Shown here in pieces: positions 27,174 through 35,810 of a DNA stretch of 64,000 bases. The stretch is taken from positions 9,889,001 to 9,953,000 of the forward strand of contig NZ_CP109485.1 in NCBI RefSeq assembly GCF_035918235.1, given 5' to 3'. The notes under the pieces are model-generated. The model saw nothing but the letters and a program-made list of their open reading frames with translations, was not told the DNA's origin and did no database searches. The DNA is from Streptomyces sp. NBC_01445. Its GTDB lineage: Bacteria; Actinomycetota; Actinomycetes; Streptomycetales; Streptomycetaceae. Each line of letters opens with the position of its first letter. The first letter of the stretch is position 1. The position numbers and the translations under genes are program-made.

Positions 27174-27884
27174 ATGCCGGTCGTGACGCTGCTCCATGCC
27201 GATGGGCCTCCGCTCGTCATGAGCTACTGGCACCCGATCGCCTGCACCGAGGCGCTTGCCCATTTCGGCCACAGGCGGGCGATGGCGCGCAACCACGGAG
27301 TGAGCCGCAGGTGCGGTGACCAGTTGGTGAACAACGTGCCCGCCAATAGTGCGGACCGTGGCGGGGTCGGGGCCGGGGCGGTCAGAACGGCGAATCAGAC
27401 GTTGTTCTCCCCGCTCTGGCCCGACATGCGGCCCCTCGGCAGCGCGTCCGGGCTGCCGCGGACGCGGAAGAGGCGCGCCTGGACGATCGTCCTCGCCTTC
27501 TCTGCCTCGGCGAGGGACCTTGCGGTGATGTGCCGTGTCATGGATGCCGATGACGTGCTCGACGCCGATACCAGCGCGGAGGGTGAGGACACCGGCAAGC
27601 CCGCCCCCGAACGCAGGCCTGTTGCTCTGAAGAAGGCGGGCGTGGGGCCGGCCCGAGCGCTGTTCGCCGGCCACAGCCCCACAGGACGTGCAGCCTGCGG
27701 CCCGGGCCAAGGCGCCGTTTGCCGCCATGCCGTCCCGCGGACCCGAGAAGCGGGCCCTGCGCGCGGCCGGCGCCTGGAAGACCACGTCGGTGTTGCCGCA
27801 CCCCTCGCCTGTCTCAACGGCGGTGCGCTCGCGGCCCCTGCCCGCTACACGCCCGAATCCGTTTGGCCGCAGTGCCGTGAGTGA
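27174..27884 (+). CDS. Possible hypothetical protein (weak)
   Basis: The ATG at 27174 has an excellent GGGAGG site six bases upstream and the first 60 residues (MPVVTLLHADGPPLVMSYWH...) look protein-like. The second half is Arg/Ala-rich and resembles frame noise. On the opposite strand an equally open frame exists (RHITARSLAEAEKARTIVQA near 27480-27540). It may be a decayed gene. The 26831-27173 stretch before it shows nothing else. Confidence 0.3.
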   Translation: MPVVTLLHADGPPLVMSYWHPIACTEALAHFGHRRAMARNHGVSRRCGDQLVNNVPANSADRGGVGAGAVRTANQTLFSPLWPDMRPLGSASGLPRTRKRRAWTIVLAFSASARDLAVMCRVMDADDVLDADTSAEGEDTGKPAPERRPVALKKAGVGPARALFAGHSPTGRAACGPGQGAVCRHAVPRTREAGPARGRRLEDHVGVAAPLACLNGGALAAPARYTPESVWPQCRE

Positions 27885-27885
27885 G

Positions 27886-28611
27886 ATGTCCGGCGCCGAC
27901 TACACGGTCTCTGTCGAGTTCTACGATCTGCTCCAGGCCGAAACCGACCGCCGTTTGGCAATACGGCGCTTCGCCGAGGCGGCCCGCCACGCCCGGCACG
28001 GGATCCTCGATGTCGGTGCGGGTACCGGGATCGTCACCGAGACCCTGCTGACCGCCTCCGCCGCGCCGATCCACGCCGTCGAGCCGGCGGCCCCGATGCG
28101 CGCGGCCCTGCTGTCCCGACTGGCTGGTCTGGGCGCTGACCAGCGTGCCCGCGTCACCCTTCACCCCGAGCCCATCGAGAGAGCCGGACTCGAGGAGGTA
28201 GCAGACCTGGCCATCGCCTCCAACATCATCGCCTGCCTCGACCCCGCCACCCGACGCTCCACCTGGCAGGCCGTCAGCCGCGCGCTCCTGCCCGGCGGGC
28301 TACTGCTCTTCGACCCTCCGCCCACCGAACTGCCGACCGGGCGCGAGAAGGTGGGACGACTCGGGCCGGTCCGGGTGGGCCCGGACCTCTACGGCGCGGA
28401 CATCACCCGAGAACCCGATGCGGGGATCGTGCGGATGGTCTTCACCTATCACGTCGAACGAGACGGACGGGTATTGCGCCAGCAGCGGGAGACATTCGAA
28501 CTGTGGACGGCCAGCGCTTCTCAGATCGGCGCAGAACTCGAGGCACAGGGCCTGCAAGTCGTGCACGCCCCCAGCCCCGATCTTCTGGCCGCGCGCCGTC
28601 CCGCACGTTGA
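27886..28611 (+). CDS. SAM-dependent methyltransferase
   Basis: A 241-residue class I methyltransferase. Motif I is HGILDVGAGTGIVTETLL (Asp-x-Gly-x-Gly-x-Gly), the acidic motif II end is APIHAVEPAAPM, and the motif IV region is VADLAIASNIIACLDP. A C-terminal substrate part ends SPDLLAARRPAR. The start is ATG 27886. A GTG at 27877 is an alternative, and neither has a strong ribosome site. The substrate is unknown and no biosynthetic partner is adjacent. Confidence 0.87.
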   Translation: MSGADYTVSVEFYDLLQAETDRRLAIRRFAEAARHARHGILDVGAGTGIVTETLLTASAAPIHAVEPAAPMRAALLSRLAGLGADQRARVTLHPEPIERAGLEEVADLAIASNIIACLDPATRRSTWQAVSRALLPGGLLLFDPPPTELPTGREKVGRLGPVRVGPDLYGADITREPDAGIVRMVFTYHVERDGRVLRQQRETFELWTASASQIGAELEAQGLQVVHAPSPDLLAARRPAR

Positions 28612-28965
28612 GGAAGACATGTGGGCCCGGCGCTGGCGCACTCGGGCCTGTTGCGAAAGTTGATTCTCTTCACTGATGGTCATGTCCCGTGCGATGTGAT
28701 GCTGCGTCTGAATACAGGCGGGCGAGGCTCTTGCGGAAGCCGTGCGCCTTGTCGGCGCGCACGCGGTCCGGCCCTGCATCGCCGCCCCCGGGGACGCCTG
28801 GGCGTACCGGATTGCGTCTGGCACGGTCTCGGGGCTGCACTCGGCCGCGAGCGACTCCCCGGGCGGTCTCCGCCATCGGGCACCAAAGTGAATCGATGGG
28901 ATAGGGACGGGCACCGCCCCGATTCCCCCGCCACGGGGGGGGATCTACTGAGCCCGGTTGGCTGG
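28612..28965. other. Intergenic, no confident gene
   Basis: About 350 bp. Minus-strand text such as DMTISEENQLSQQARVRQRR is protein-like, but no coherent gene can be built. Ends in a G-rich run (CACGGGGGGGGATC) just downstream of the DUF6131 gene. Confidence 0.35.
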
Positions 28966-29121
28966 TCACCGACTGTGGCGTCGGCCGGTGACAGCGCGAT
29001 CCACGGACCCCATGACCCAAATTACTGGGCCGACCACGGCCAAGATGACGCCGATGGTCCACAGACCCGAAATGCGCATGAGGAGACCGATGACGAGCAG
29101 GATGATGCCGAGGGCGATCAC
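28966..29121 (-). CDS. DUF6131-type small membrane protein, copy 1
   Basis: A 51-residue protein with two hydrophobic segments (VIALGIILLVIGLLMRIS and WTIGVILAVVGPVIWVMG) and the basic tail RAVTGRRHSR. It matches the other two copies in the window (37599-37754, 59249-59404), all exactly 51 residues. GTG start 29121. It lies downstream of the CDF transporter on the same strand. Function unknown, and the tail pattern xGRRHxx is shared by all copies. Confidence 0.85.
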   Translation of the reverse strand: MIALGIILLVIGLLMRISGLWTIGVILAVVGPVIWVMGSVDRAVTGRRHSR

Positions 29122-29356
29122 GACGTGCGTCCCAACTCCGGTGTGCCCCGCTGTATCGACGTAACCTGTCGACAACCTTCGGCACTGGCCTCCAGCGAGC
29201 CGTCGCGCGACGCACGTCCCGTGTCCGCCATACCTACAGCCCGGCAGTCGGCGGGCCGTGCGACGCGACGCAGGCGGCGACCGAGTCGACGCCGGGTGGC
29301 CGCACCGTTTTCCAGAGCAGCTTCTCTGCCGCCATGGGTATTCGTGCTCCCGCAGT

Positions 29357-30415
29357 TCACTCCTGATGTCCCGTGTCTTCGCCCCCGCCTCGCTCCCGTG
29401 CCTCCTGCGCCTCGACTGTCGCATCCAGCTCACGCCGTTCACCGGCGGCACGGGCACGGTCCTTCGCAGTGGCCTCGGTGACGTCCAGGAAGACCTGGTC
29501 GGCGAGAGGCCACCGGTGCGTCATGTCCGACTTGATGCGGACGAGCACTTCTTCGACATCCTCGCTGTCCATACCGCCGACCAGGTCGACACGGACGGCG
29601 ACAAGTGTGGAGCGGGTACCCAGACGCATGGTCAGCAGGGTGCTGACGGTATCGATCTCCCGCTGCTCGTCGAGGAACTCATGGATCTCGCGGCGCAGTA
29701 CAGGGTCGGCAGCCTCCCCGATCAGCTGCTCGCGCGACTGGCTTGCCAGCTGGAACGCGACGAAGACGAGCAAGGCGCCGATGAGGATCGAGGCCCAGGC
29801 TTCGTAGGCGATGTTGTCGGTGAGCATGTGCAGGCCCACGCCGGCGATGGCGAACACGACACCCAGGCAGGCGGTGGAGTCCTCGGCGAGCACGGTCCGC
29901 AAGGCCGGGTCGTCGCCCGCGCGGATCTCGCGCACCATGCCGCGCGAGGCCTTTCGGGCATTGCCGCGGATCTGAACCAGAGCCCTCACCAACGAGGATC
30001 CCTCCGCGAGGAGCGCGACGCCGAGCACGGCGAGAACCACGACGTAGCCGGTGCGTGTCTCGGAGCCGCCTGAACGCAATGCCTCGATCCCCTGGAAGAA
30101 GGAGAAGCAGCCGCCCATCACAAAGATGCCGACGGCAGCGAGCAAGGACCAGAAATAGCGTTCCTTGCCATATCCGAAGGGATGTTTGGCGTCCGCGGGG
30201 CGGGTGCTGCGCTTGAGCGAGGCCAGCAGGAAGACCTCGTTGAGGCTGTCGGCCACCGAGTGCGCCGCCTCGGACAGCAGGGCGGGCGAGTGCGAGAAGA
30301 GCCCACCGAGCAGTTTGGCCAGCGCGATGACGAGATTGGCGCCGAGGGCGACATAGACGGTGACAGCCGTCCTGCTGTCCTCGTCCGGATCACTTCGCTG
30401 CTGGGCGTCAGACAT
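29357..30415 (-). CDS. Cation diffusion facilitator (CDF) transporter
   Basis: A 352-residue membrane antiporter of the CDF family, which exports divalent metals such as Zn or Fe. About six membrane helices are seen. Metal-site motifs are SEAAHSVADSLNEVFL (helix II, HxxxD) and GVVFAIAGVGLHMLTDN (the later helix, HxxxD). The C-terminal cytoplasmic domain (TMRLGTRSTLVAVRVDLVGG) binds regulatory metal. ATG 30415 follows AAGGTGG. Residues of HPFGYGKERYFWSLLAA are conserved in the broken copy at 36.7 kb. The substrate metal is not predictable here. Confidence 0.92.
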   Translation of the reverse strand: MSDAQQRSDPDEDSRTAVTVYVALGANLVIALAKLLGGLFSHSPALLSEAAHSVADSLNEVFLLASLKRSTRPADAKHPFGYGKERYFWSLLAAVGIFVMGGCFSFFQGIEALRSGGSETRTGYVVVLAVLGVALLAEGSSLVRALVQIRGNARKASRGMVREIRAGDDPALRTVLAEDSTACLGVVFAIAGVGLHMLTDNIAYEAWASILIGALLVFVAFQLASQSREQLIGEAADPVLRREIHEFLDEQREIDTVSTLLTMRLGTRSTLVAVRVDLVGGMDSEDVEEVLVRIKSDMTHRWPLADQVFLDVTEATAKDRARAAGERRELDATVEAQEARERGGGEDTGHQE

Positions 30416-30792
30416 CGTTCCACCTTGGTCGTGAGCAGGGGCGAGGCAATTCGAGAGCGGGGTCGGACCGGGCGCGCCTGAGCAGTCGGGGCGGCTAGCT
30501 GATGCCCGGAGCGGGGCGGGCTCCCCGCCCGACCACGGGCCGCACCCATCCTTGAGCCACGGACGCTGCGGGAGTCTACGACGGTCCTGCGGATCTCCCT
30601 GCCGGGCTGGACGCGAGCGTCCTCGCCCGGATGGAACGCGCGTCGTGCTGAAGCACGTGCAGACCTGCCGGAATTGTGTGCGGTACCCCTGCGACAGGGG
30701 GCTGGGCCAGTCGTGCCGTCAGGTCACCGAGCAGGGCGTAGATCTCGACCCCGTCCGCCGGTTGCGTGGTTGGCAGGGCCAAGCCCGTATCC
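30416..30792. other. Intergenic, no confident gene
   Basis: About 377 bp between the end of the antiporter operon and the CDF start. A 68-residue leftward frame (30576-30782; ALPTTQPADGVEIYALLGDL) has only a TTG start and no clear ribosome site, so I do not call it. Confidence 0.35.
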
Positions 30793-32604
30793 CTACCAGA
30801 GGAGCGCCGTCAGCAGCGCGATGCCCGCCAGTGTGAACGCGACGTAGTCGCCGACGTGGCCCGACTGGAGACGGTGGAGGGGCGCGGCCCAGCGCGCCGG
30901 TTCGTCCGTCGCGGGCCGGCGCACCGCCGTCCAGGCGAGGGCGAGCGCCAGGGCCGAGGAGAGAAGGCCCAGGGTGACCCGGACTCCCGTCCAGTGGGGT
31001 GCGGGTGTGGCCGGGGGCGGCGTCGTTTCTGCCGTCCCAAGTACAGCGGCCGTGTATGCGGCGTGATCGGTGAATGCGTCGGCCGCCTGGCCCACGGCCG
31101 GCCACAGTTCTGGCACCACCCCCACGGCCAGCGCACCTGCCATGAGCGCTACGGGTACGGCGAGCATCGTGTCCGGGATGCGCCTCAGCGGGCCGCGTGT
31201 CTCCGGCTCCTCGTCCTTGCCTGACGTGGTCTCCAGGTTGCCGGAGGGATGGGGGCCCCAGCCCAGGAAGATTCGCGCGGAGGCACGTAGGACGGCTCCT
31301 CCTGTGAGTGCCGAGGCGGCCACGAAGACGGTGGTCGGCCACCACCCCGCGGCCTCCTCGGACACGGCTTTGCCCAGGCCCGTACCGAAGGGCGGCAGCC
31401 CGGCGAGAGCTAGCCCGCCCGCCGCGAAAAGCACGCCGACCAGGGGGAGTTGGCGTGCCCGGCCGTGGAGTTCGTGTTCGTCGACGCTGCTGAATCGGTC
31501 GAGGAGGATGCCCGCGCAGGCGAAGAGCGCGGCCTTCGCTCCCGCGTGGGCGAGGACGTAGAGGATGGTGCCGCCGAGGCCTTCCGGGCTGAGGACCGAG
31601 ATGCCGATGAGGAAGAGGCCCGTGTGGGAGACGCTGGAGAACGCGAGCAGCCGCTTCAGGTGGCGTTGCTGCCAGCACATCACGGCACCCACGAGGGCGG
31701 TGAGCACGCCGAGGGTGAGCAGGGCGCGGTGCACGTCGGGCCCCGGGATGCCGCCGGGGCCGGCGAAGGCGGTCCAGTAGACACGTGCCGTGCCGTAGAC
31801 GCCGAGCTCGACCATGACTCCCGACAGCAGGATGCAGACGGGCGTCGGGGCCACGGCGTGCGCGTCGGGAAGCCAGAAGTGGAACGGGACGGCCGCCGCC
31901 TTGACGAGGAGACCGGTGAGGACCAGGACGAAGGCGGCCAGGACCAGCACGTCAGGGCGTCCGTCGTTCGGGTGCGTGTCGAGACGTCCGCCGATCTGCG
32001 CGAGGCCGAGCTCACCGGTGCGTGCGTAGAGCAGGCCGATGCCGAACAGTGTGGTGTAGCCGCCCAGTGAATTGATGAGGCCGAACGTCAACGCGCCCTG
32101 AACCGCCCGGGCTTCCTCCACCCGGTAGCCGGTGAGGGCGTAGGCGACGACGCCCATGAGTTCGAAGAAGACGAAGGCGTTGAAAAGGTCACCGGTAAGG
32201 ACGAAGCCGCACATGCCGGCCTGGAACAGCAGGATGAGGGCGGGGAACGAGCCCGCGTGCTGGTGCGGTGGTTCGTCGAAGTACCGCCAGGAGTAGGCGA
32301 GAGCGGCAACTACCAGGACGGAGGTGAGAGCGGCGAGTCCGACGCCGACCCGGTCGCCGACGAGCACGATCCCCACGCTCACGCCGTCGCGGGGCCGCCA
32401 TCCGCCCATCCACTCGACTGCACGTGAGCCCGCCGACGGCGACAGTACGAGGAGGGTGACGGCCCACACGGCAGCGCCCGTGGAGAAGACGAAGCCCAGA
32501 ACCTCGGCGGCGAACCTGGGCAGCCGTCGGCCCGCCGCGACCAGAAGTGCCGCGCCGAGGAGCGGGGTGGCCACGATCAGGGGCAGGAGTTGCGCGGCTG
32601 TCAC
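30793..32604 (-). CDS. mnhD: Mrp/Mnh antiporter subunit D-like (proton-translocating)
   Basis: A 603-residue polytopic protein of the NuoL/M/N-MrpD superfamily with about 14-16 membrane segments. Characteristic blocks are the Glu of LFNAFVFFELMGVVAYALTG, the Lys of GLLVKAAAVPFHFWLPDAHA, and the Lys/His of HAGAKAALFACAGILL. The GTG start overlaps the mnhC stop (GTGA). It is the last gene of the operon and should form the proton- or sodium-moving channel with subunit C. The C-terminal 120 residues after a charged insert (TTSGKDEEPETRGP) form extra helices. Confidence 0.92.
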   Translation of the reverse strand: MTAAQLLPLIVATPLLGAALLVAAGRRLPRFAAEVLGFVFSTGAAVWAVTLLVLSPSAGSRAVEWMGGWRPRDGVSVGIVLVGDRVGVGLAALTSVLVVAALAYSWRYFDEPPHQHAGSFPALILLFQAGMCGFVLTGDLFNAFVFFELMGVVAYALTGYRVEEARAVQGALTFGLINSLGGYTTLFGIGLLYARTGELGLAQIGGRLDTHPNDGRPDVLVLAAFVLVLTGLLVKAAAVPFHFWLPDAHAVAPTPVCILLSGVMVELGVYGTARVYWTAFAGPGGIPGPDVHRALLTLGVLTALVGAVMCWQQRHLKRLLAFSSVSHTGLFLIGISVLSPEGLGGTILYVLAHAGAKAALFACAGILLDRFSSVDEHELHGRARQLPLVGVLFAAGGLALAGLPPFGTGLGKAVSEEAAGWWPTTVFVAASALTGGAVLRASARIFLGWGPHPSGNLETTSGKDEEPETRGPLRRIPDTMLAVPVALMAGALAVGVVPELWPAVGQAADAFTDHAAYTAAVLGTAETTPPPATPAPHWTGVRVTLGLLSSALALALAWTAVRRPATDEPARWAAPLHRLQSGHVGDYVAFTLAGIALLTALLW

Positions 32605-32948
32605 CCTCGGAGCTCCGACAGTTCGTCCGGGTCGACGGTGCCGTGCCGTTTGGCGGTCTGGATGACGAGGGCGAGCAGCAGTGCGGTGACCGTGGCGCCC
32701 ACGACGACGTCGGTGAGGGCGAGAGCCTGGACGACCGGGTCGACGACGGGGCGGGAGCCAGGGGTGATGTCGGAGAAGACGGGGGCGGTTCCGTTTCGGC
32801 GGTAGCCCACGGCGAGCAGCAGCACGTACGTCGAGCTCTGGCACACGGACAGGCAGCCCACCGCGTGGATCAGATTGCGGCTCGTGGCCAGCCCGTAGCA
32901 GCCGACGAGGAAGATCCATCCGGCGGCCAGATACGGAAGCACGCTCAT
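32601..32948 (-). CDS. mnhC: Mrp/Mnh antiporter subunit C-like (NuoK fold)
   Basis: A 115-residue protein with three membrane helices, the size and fold of MnhC/NuoK. Typical are LVGCYGLATSRNLIHAVGCL and the conserved DPVVQALALTDVVVGATVTA. It overlaps mnhB by 4 bp upstream and mnhD downstream. Membrane partner of subunit D. Confidence 0.92.
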   Translation of the reverse strand: MSVLPYLAAGWIFLVGCYGLATSRNLIHAVGCLSVCQSSTYVLLLAVGYRRNGTAPVFSDITPGSRPVVDPVVQALALTDVVVGATVTALLLALVIQTAKRHGTVDPDELSELRG

Positions 32949-33718
32949 GACCGTTTCGCCTCCTCGTCCTGTGACCCCGTCTCGCCCGACCCGCCGCCCT
33001 CGATCTCCAGGGCCTGGTCAAGGAACCGGGCGAGAAGCACGACGATCGCGCTGGCCACCTCCACGCCGATCGCGGCGTTGAGGAGCGGGACGGTGCCGCC
33101 GGAGGAGAGGGTGTTGAACGTCCCGTACGGCAGGAAGTTGGCGAGGAACGCCGACCCGGCGAGGAGTCCTGCCGTGCCGAGGAGAACGTACGCGGCCTCG
33201 CCCGCGGCATCCGCGATGGCGTACGCGGCGGCCGGTCTGATGCGCTCGAGTGCCTTGTAGTCGATGGCGATGTACAGGAGGTGCAGCGCGGTCGCCACGA
33301 TGACGCCGCCCTGGAAGCCGCCGCCTGGGCTGAGCTGGCCGTGCGCGATGACGTAGAGGCCGATGAGCAGAGTGACGGGCAGGGCGATCAGCGCGTAGCG
33401 ACGTACGTGTGGATCGACCTGGACCGTCTCGGGCGGTTCGCTGTGCTCGTCGCGGGTTTCGCGGAGCAGGACGACGGTGCCAAGGACGGCGGCGAACAGG
33501 ATGGACTCCTCGCCGAGGGTGTCGAAGGCACGCTGGTCGAAGTTGACGGAGGAGATGACGTTGGCGGTGTGCCGGGCAAGGGCACTTCGGACCGCGCGCT
33601 CGCCGTACGGGTGCGAAGTGCCGCCGAAGCCGGGCAGGTCGAAAGCTGCGCAGGCGAGGAGGACGGCCACGCCGATGCTCCCCACCGCCAACAGCCACAG
33701 CCGTACCTTCCTGCTCAC
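32945..33718 (-). CDS. mnhB: MbhE-MnhB fusion subunit
   Basis: A 257-residue protein. An N-terminal MbhE-like part (RKVRLWLLAVGSIGVAVLLA ... SVNFDQRAFDTLGEESILFA) is fused to an MnhB domain with the motif LIGLYVIAHGQLSPGGGFQG. In standard Mrp the MbhE part is at the end of the large MnhA subunit. Here it is joined to B, as in Mbh/Mbx-type complexes. It overlaps its upstream neighbour by 4 bp. The charged C-terminal tail is EGGGSGETGSQDEEAKRS. Confidence 0.9.
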   Translation of the reverse strand: MSRKVRLWLLAVGSIGVAVLLACAAFDLPGFGGTSHPYGERAVRSALARHTANVISSVNFDQRAFDTLGEESILFAAVLGTVVLLRETRDEHSEPPETVQVDPHVRRYALIALPVTLLIGLYVIAHGQLSPGGGFQGGVIVATALHLLYIAIDYKALERIRPAAAYAIADAAGEAAYVLLGTAGLLAGSAFLANFLPYGTFNTLSSGGTVPLLNAAIGVEVASAIVVLLARFLDQALEIEGGGSGETGSQDEEAKRS

Positions 33719-33981
33719 GTGGGCTCCCTCTTCCGCCCGCCGCGACGGCCACGCACTTTGCGGACGGCGAGCAGGAGCATCAGCGGCGTCAGCGCGGAGC
33801 CGACCGCGAGCTGCGAGAGGGCCACATCCGGAGACTGCAGTACGGTGAACAGGACGGCGAGCGCGAGCCCGAGTAGAGCCAGCACGAGTGCCTGACGGGC
33901 CGGGTCCTGGGTGAGGACGGCGGCGGTCGCGGCGGCGACGACGAGCGCGAGGGTCAGGACGACCAGCAGATCAGCCATCAT
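33715..33981 (-). CDS. MbhD-like (DUF4040) subunit
   Basis: An 88-residue protein with three hydrophobic helices (LLVVLTLALVVAAATAAVLT ...) and the conserved FTVLQSPDVALSQLAVGSAL, which matches the DUF4040/MbhD domain otherwise found within MnhA. ATG at 33981 (or 33978) overlaps the end of the F-G gene by 11 bp. It supplies, as a separate polypeptide, part of what MnhA normally provides. Confidence 0.9.
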   Translation of the reverse strand: MMADLLVVLTLALVVAAATAAVLTQDPARQALVLALLGLALAVLFTVLQSPDVALSQLAVGSALTPLMLLLAVRKVRGRRGGRKREPT

Positions 33982-34441
33982 GTGCCTCCCGTGGGAGGGA
34001 CGACTTGCCCGACACTGCCCAGCCGGAGATCGTGTTTCCAGCAGTCAGCAGCGCCCCGATGACCAGCAGTTTCACGAGGGACCGTTCCGGGCCTGTCGCC
34101 ACGCAGAGCGGCAGGACGACGAGCGGCGGGGCCGCCGCCGACAGGACCGTCATGGCGCTTGTCACCCGGGCGGTGGGCGGATCGGCCGCCAGTTCGTCGG
34201 CGAGCAGACGAGCGTAGACGAGCGTGCCGGCCGGTCCCAGGACCGCCAGGACCAGGCCGAGGTCGATGTACGAGGGGCGGGCGTAGCCCTGGGCGAGCAG
34301 CAGCATGACCAGGCACACGAGGAGGGTCGCGAGGTTCTGTGCGACGACCCGGCGCCGGAGAGGGCCGGTGGTCGCGCCCCAGAGGGCCGGGGCAACGCCG
34401 ACTGCCAGCACTACTGCGGCCGCGAGGAGCCAGCCGTTCAC
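33971..34441 (-). CDS. MnhF-MnhG fusion-like subunit
   Basis: 156 residues. The first half (RRRVVAQNLATLLVCLVMLL ... YIDLGLVLAVLGPAGTLVYARLL) matches MnhF, including the conserved Asp in a helix. The second half (SAMTVLSAAAPPLVVLPLCV ... LVKLLVIGALLTAGNTISGWA) has the shape of MnhG. Separate MnhF and MnhG are about 90 and 120 residues, so 156 is short for a full fusion and the G part is trimmed. GTG 34441 starts 53 bp after the E-like gene's stop. Confidence 0.8.
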   Translation of the reverse strand: MNGWLLAAAVVLAVGVAPALWGATTGPLRRRVVAQNLATLLVCLVMLLLAQGYARPSYIDLGLVLAVLGPAGTLVYARLLADELAADPPTARVTSAMTVLSAAAPPLVVLPLCVATGPERSLVKLLVIGALLTAGNTISGWAVSGKSSLPREAHDG

Positions 34442-34493
34442 TGGGCCCGTCCCAGATCGTGACCGAGGGGCGAGGGAAGGACGACGCGCGGCG

Positions 34494-34700
34494 TCACGCG
34501 GATCCGCTCCGCCCCGTCGCGGCCACGCGCGCGGCGCGGGCGCCGAAGGCGGCGAGCAGCGATGCGCACGATCCGACTACCCACTCCAGCAGGTCGACGC
34601 GGGAGATCAGGACGAGCCAGAGACCCGTCAACACCGCCCACCAGCCCACCACTTCGGCGGTGACACGAACCGCCGCAGAGCCCGCGACCGTACGAGCCAT
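34494..34700 (-). CDS. Short MnhE-like membrane protein
   Basis: 68 residues with two helices (VVGWWAVLTGLWLVLISRVD and LLEWVVGSCASLLAAFGARA). MnhE is normally about 160 residues, so only its N-terminal half is represented. This compact form recurs in actinobacterial Mrp-like operons. GGAGGTGG precedes the ATG. It is the first gene of the six-gene leftward operon, so the operon promoter must be in 34701-34990, where none is obvious. Confidence 0.75.
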   Translation of the reverse strand: MARTVAGSAAVRVTAEVVGWWAVLTGLWLVLISRVDLLEWVVGSCASLLAAFGARAARVAATGRSGSA

Positions 34701-34991
34701 CAGCCCACCTCCCGAAAACCGGGTGCCCGGCTGTGAGGCTCTCATGCCGTCGCTTGACGTCGCGTCAACCTCGCCGGTGCCGGTTCGAGCGGTGTGCGCA
34801 GTGCGCTGCGGCCGTCCCGCCAGGTCTTCACGAGGTGTCTGCCCGCCGCGAAGGGCTGTGGGCTTCCTGCCGACCGGCCTTCGACAGTGAGGCTCACAAG
34901 GGGCGGAAGGTGATTGAGTGGTGTTCCAGTAGACATAGCGATGGCAAGCGGCGCGGTGGTCAACTGCTCGGCGGTGGCGGGTGACGCGGGC

Positions 34992-35221
34992 GCCGGCGGC
35001 TGCTCCGCGCGCTGGTGGACCGCGCGGCGCAGCGGCTCGACCATCGCGGTGTGTTCCAGGGCCGCACGCTCATAGGAGGTCCTAGAAGAGGCCGCCGCCC
35101 CCTGCCTTGCGGCCACGATTGTCGGGGGATGCCGCGGGAGTGTAGGCGTACGCGGTGCGGATGTGCCCGTCGCGGGCGTGGACGACGACCTGCGCGGGGG
35201 TGTGCTCCTTGGCCCGGTCCC
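34992..35221. repeat. 230-bp segmental duplication, copy 1
   Basis: This stretch is nearly identical to 54461-54696. I count only a handful of substitutions plus one 6-bp in-frame indel (CGCCGT present only in copy 2). Weaker similarity continues leftward (GACATAGCGATGGCAAG at both loci). It contains the 3' half of a DUF2188 gene, which is complete only in copy 2. Confidence 0.9.
35082..35220 (-). pseudogene. Truncated DUF2188 gene (3' part)
   Basis: Only the last 45 or so codons remain (RDRAKEHTPAQVVVHARDGH ... NRGRKAGGGGLF, stop at 35082). They equal the C-terminus of the intact DUF2188 protein at 54550-54843, minus two residues (GD). The N-terminal half has been replaced by unrelated sequence (GGCCGTGTTCGG...). 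No start codon with ribosome site. Non-functional. Confidence 0.85.
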
Positions 35222-35303
35222 GAGGCCGTGTTCGGACAGACGGTGGCAGGATGGGGAGAAGTGGACTCGCCGCTTGGGCTCTTTGGGATTGGCGGTGTTC
35301 TAG

Positions 35304-35810
35304 GTGATCTGTATCGGTGTGGTGCAGACGGCGCTGGCCGGTGGTTCCTCCGGCAGTCGCCCCGGCGACGAGACATCGAAGGAGTACACCGCGAGGGTGC
35401 TGGACTGGCCGGGCGGGCGGGTACTTGTCGGCGCGTTCGGAGGCGTCCTGGCCATCGTGGGCGTGGTGACACCGGTGCGCAGTCTGATGCGCAAGTTTGA
35501 GAAGAATCTCCGGGCGGGGGAGATGAGCCCGGCGGCGCGGCGGGTCGTCGCGGCGGTGACTGGCCTGTTCGTCCTGCTGGCCGCGGTGCGGTTCGACCCC
35601 AGCCAGGCCAAGGGCCCGGACGAGACGTTGCGTTCGTTCGCCACTACGCCTGCCGGGCCCGTACTGCTGATCGCCGCGGCGGTGGGCCTCGTACTGTTCG
35701 GCCTGTACTCGTTCTGCGAAGCCCACTGGCGCAAAGCCGCTGAGCACGGGACTCCGGCAGAACAGCCGACCGAGGCTGCGGGCTCGGGGACACGGGCCAG
35801 TGCGCCCTAG
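35304..35810 (+). CDS. N-terminally truncated DUF1206 membrane protein
   Basis: A 168-residue frame beginning GTG at 35304. From SRPGDETSKEYTARVLDWPG it aligns with the second half of the complete DUF1206 protein at 57365-58207 (RDMTAKVLDWPAGQWIVAIA). The first about 150 residues are missing. There is also a short internal deletion around VVAAVTGLFVLLAAV, where the intact protein has GVFGGTARGVVFAVAGG. It overlaps the BrkB gene by 11 bp. It may still be translated, but the fold is incomplete. Confidence 0.65.
   Translation: MICIGVVQTALAGGSSGSRPGDETSKEYTARVLDWPGGRVLVGAFGGVLAIVGVVTPVRSLMRKFEKNLRAGEMSPAARRVVAAVTGLFVLLAAVRFDPSQAKGPDETLRSFATTPAGPVLLIAAAVGLVLFGLYSFCEAHWRKAAEHGTPAEQPTEAAGSGTRASAP

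Noticed and set aside
27078..27785. Leftward 235-residue frame opposite 27174-27884
   Set aside because: Arg/Gly/His-rich and without a recognised motif. The plus-strand frame has the better ribosome site, but neither is convincing.
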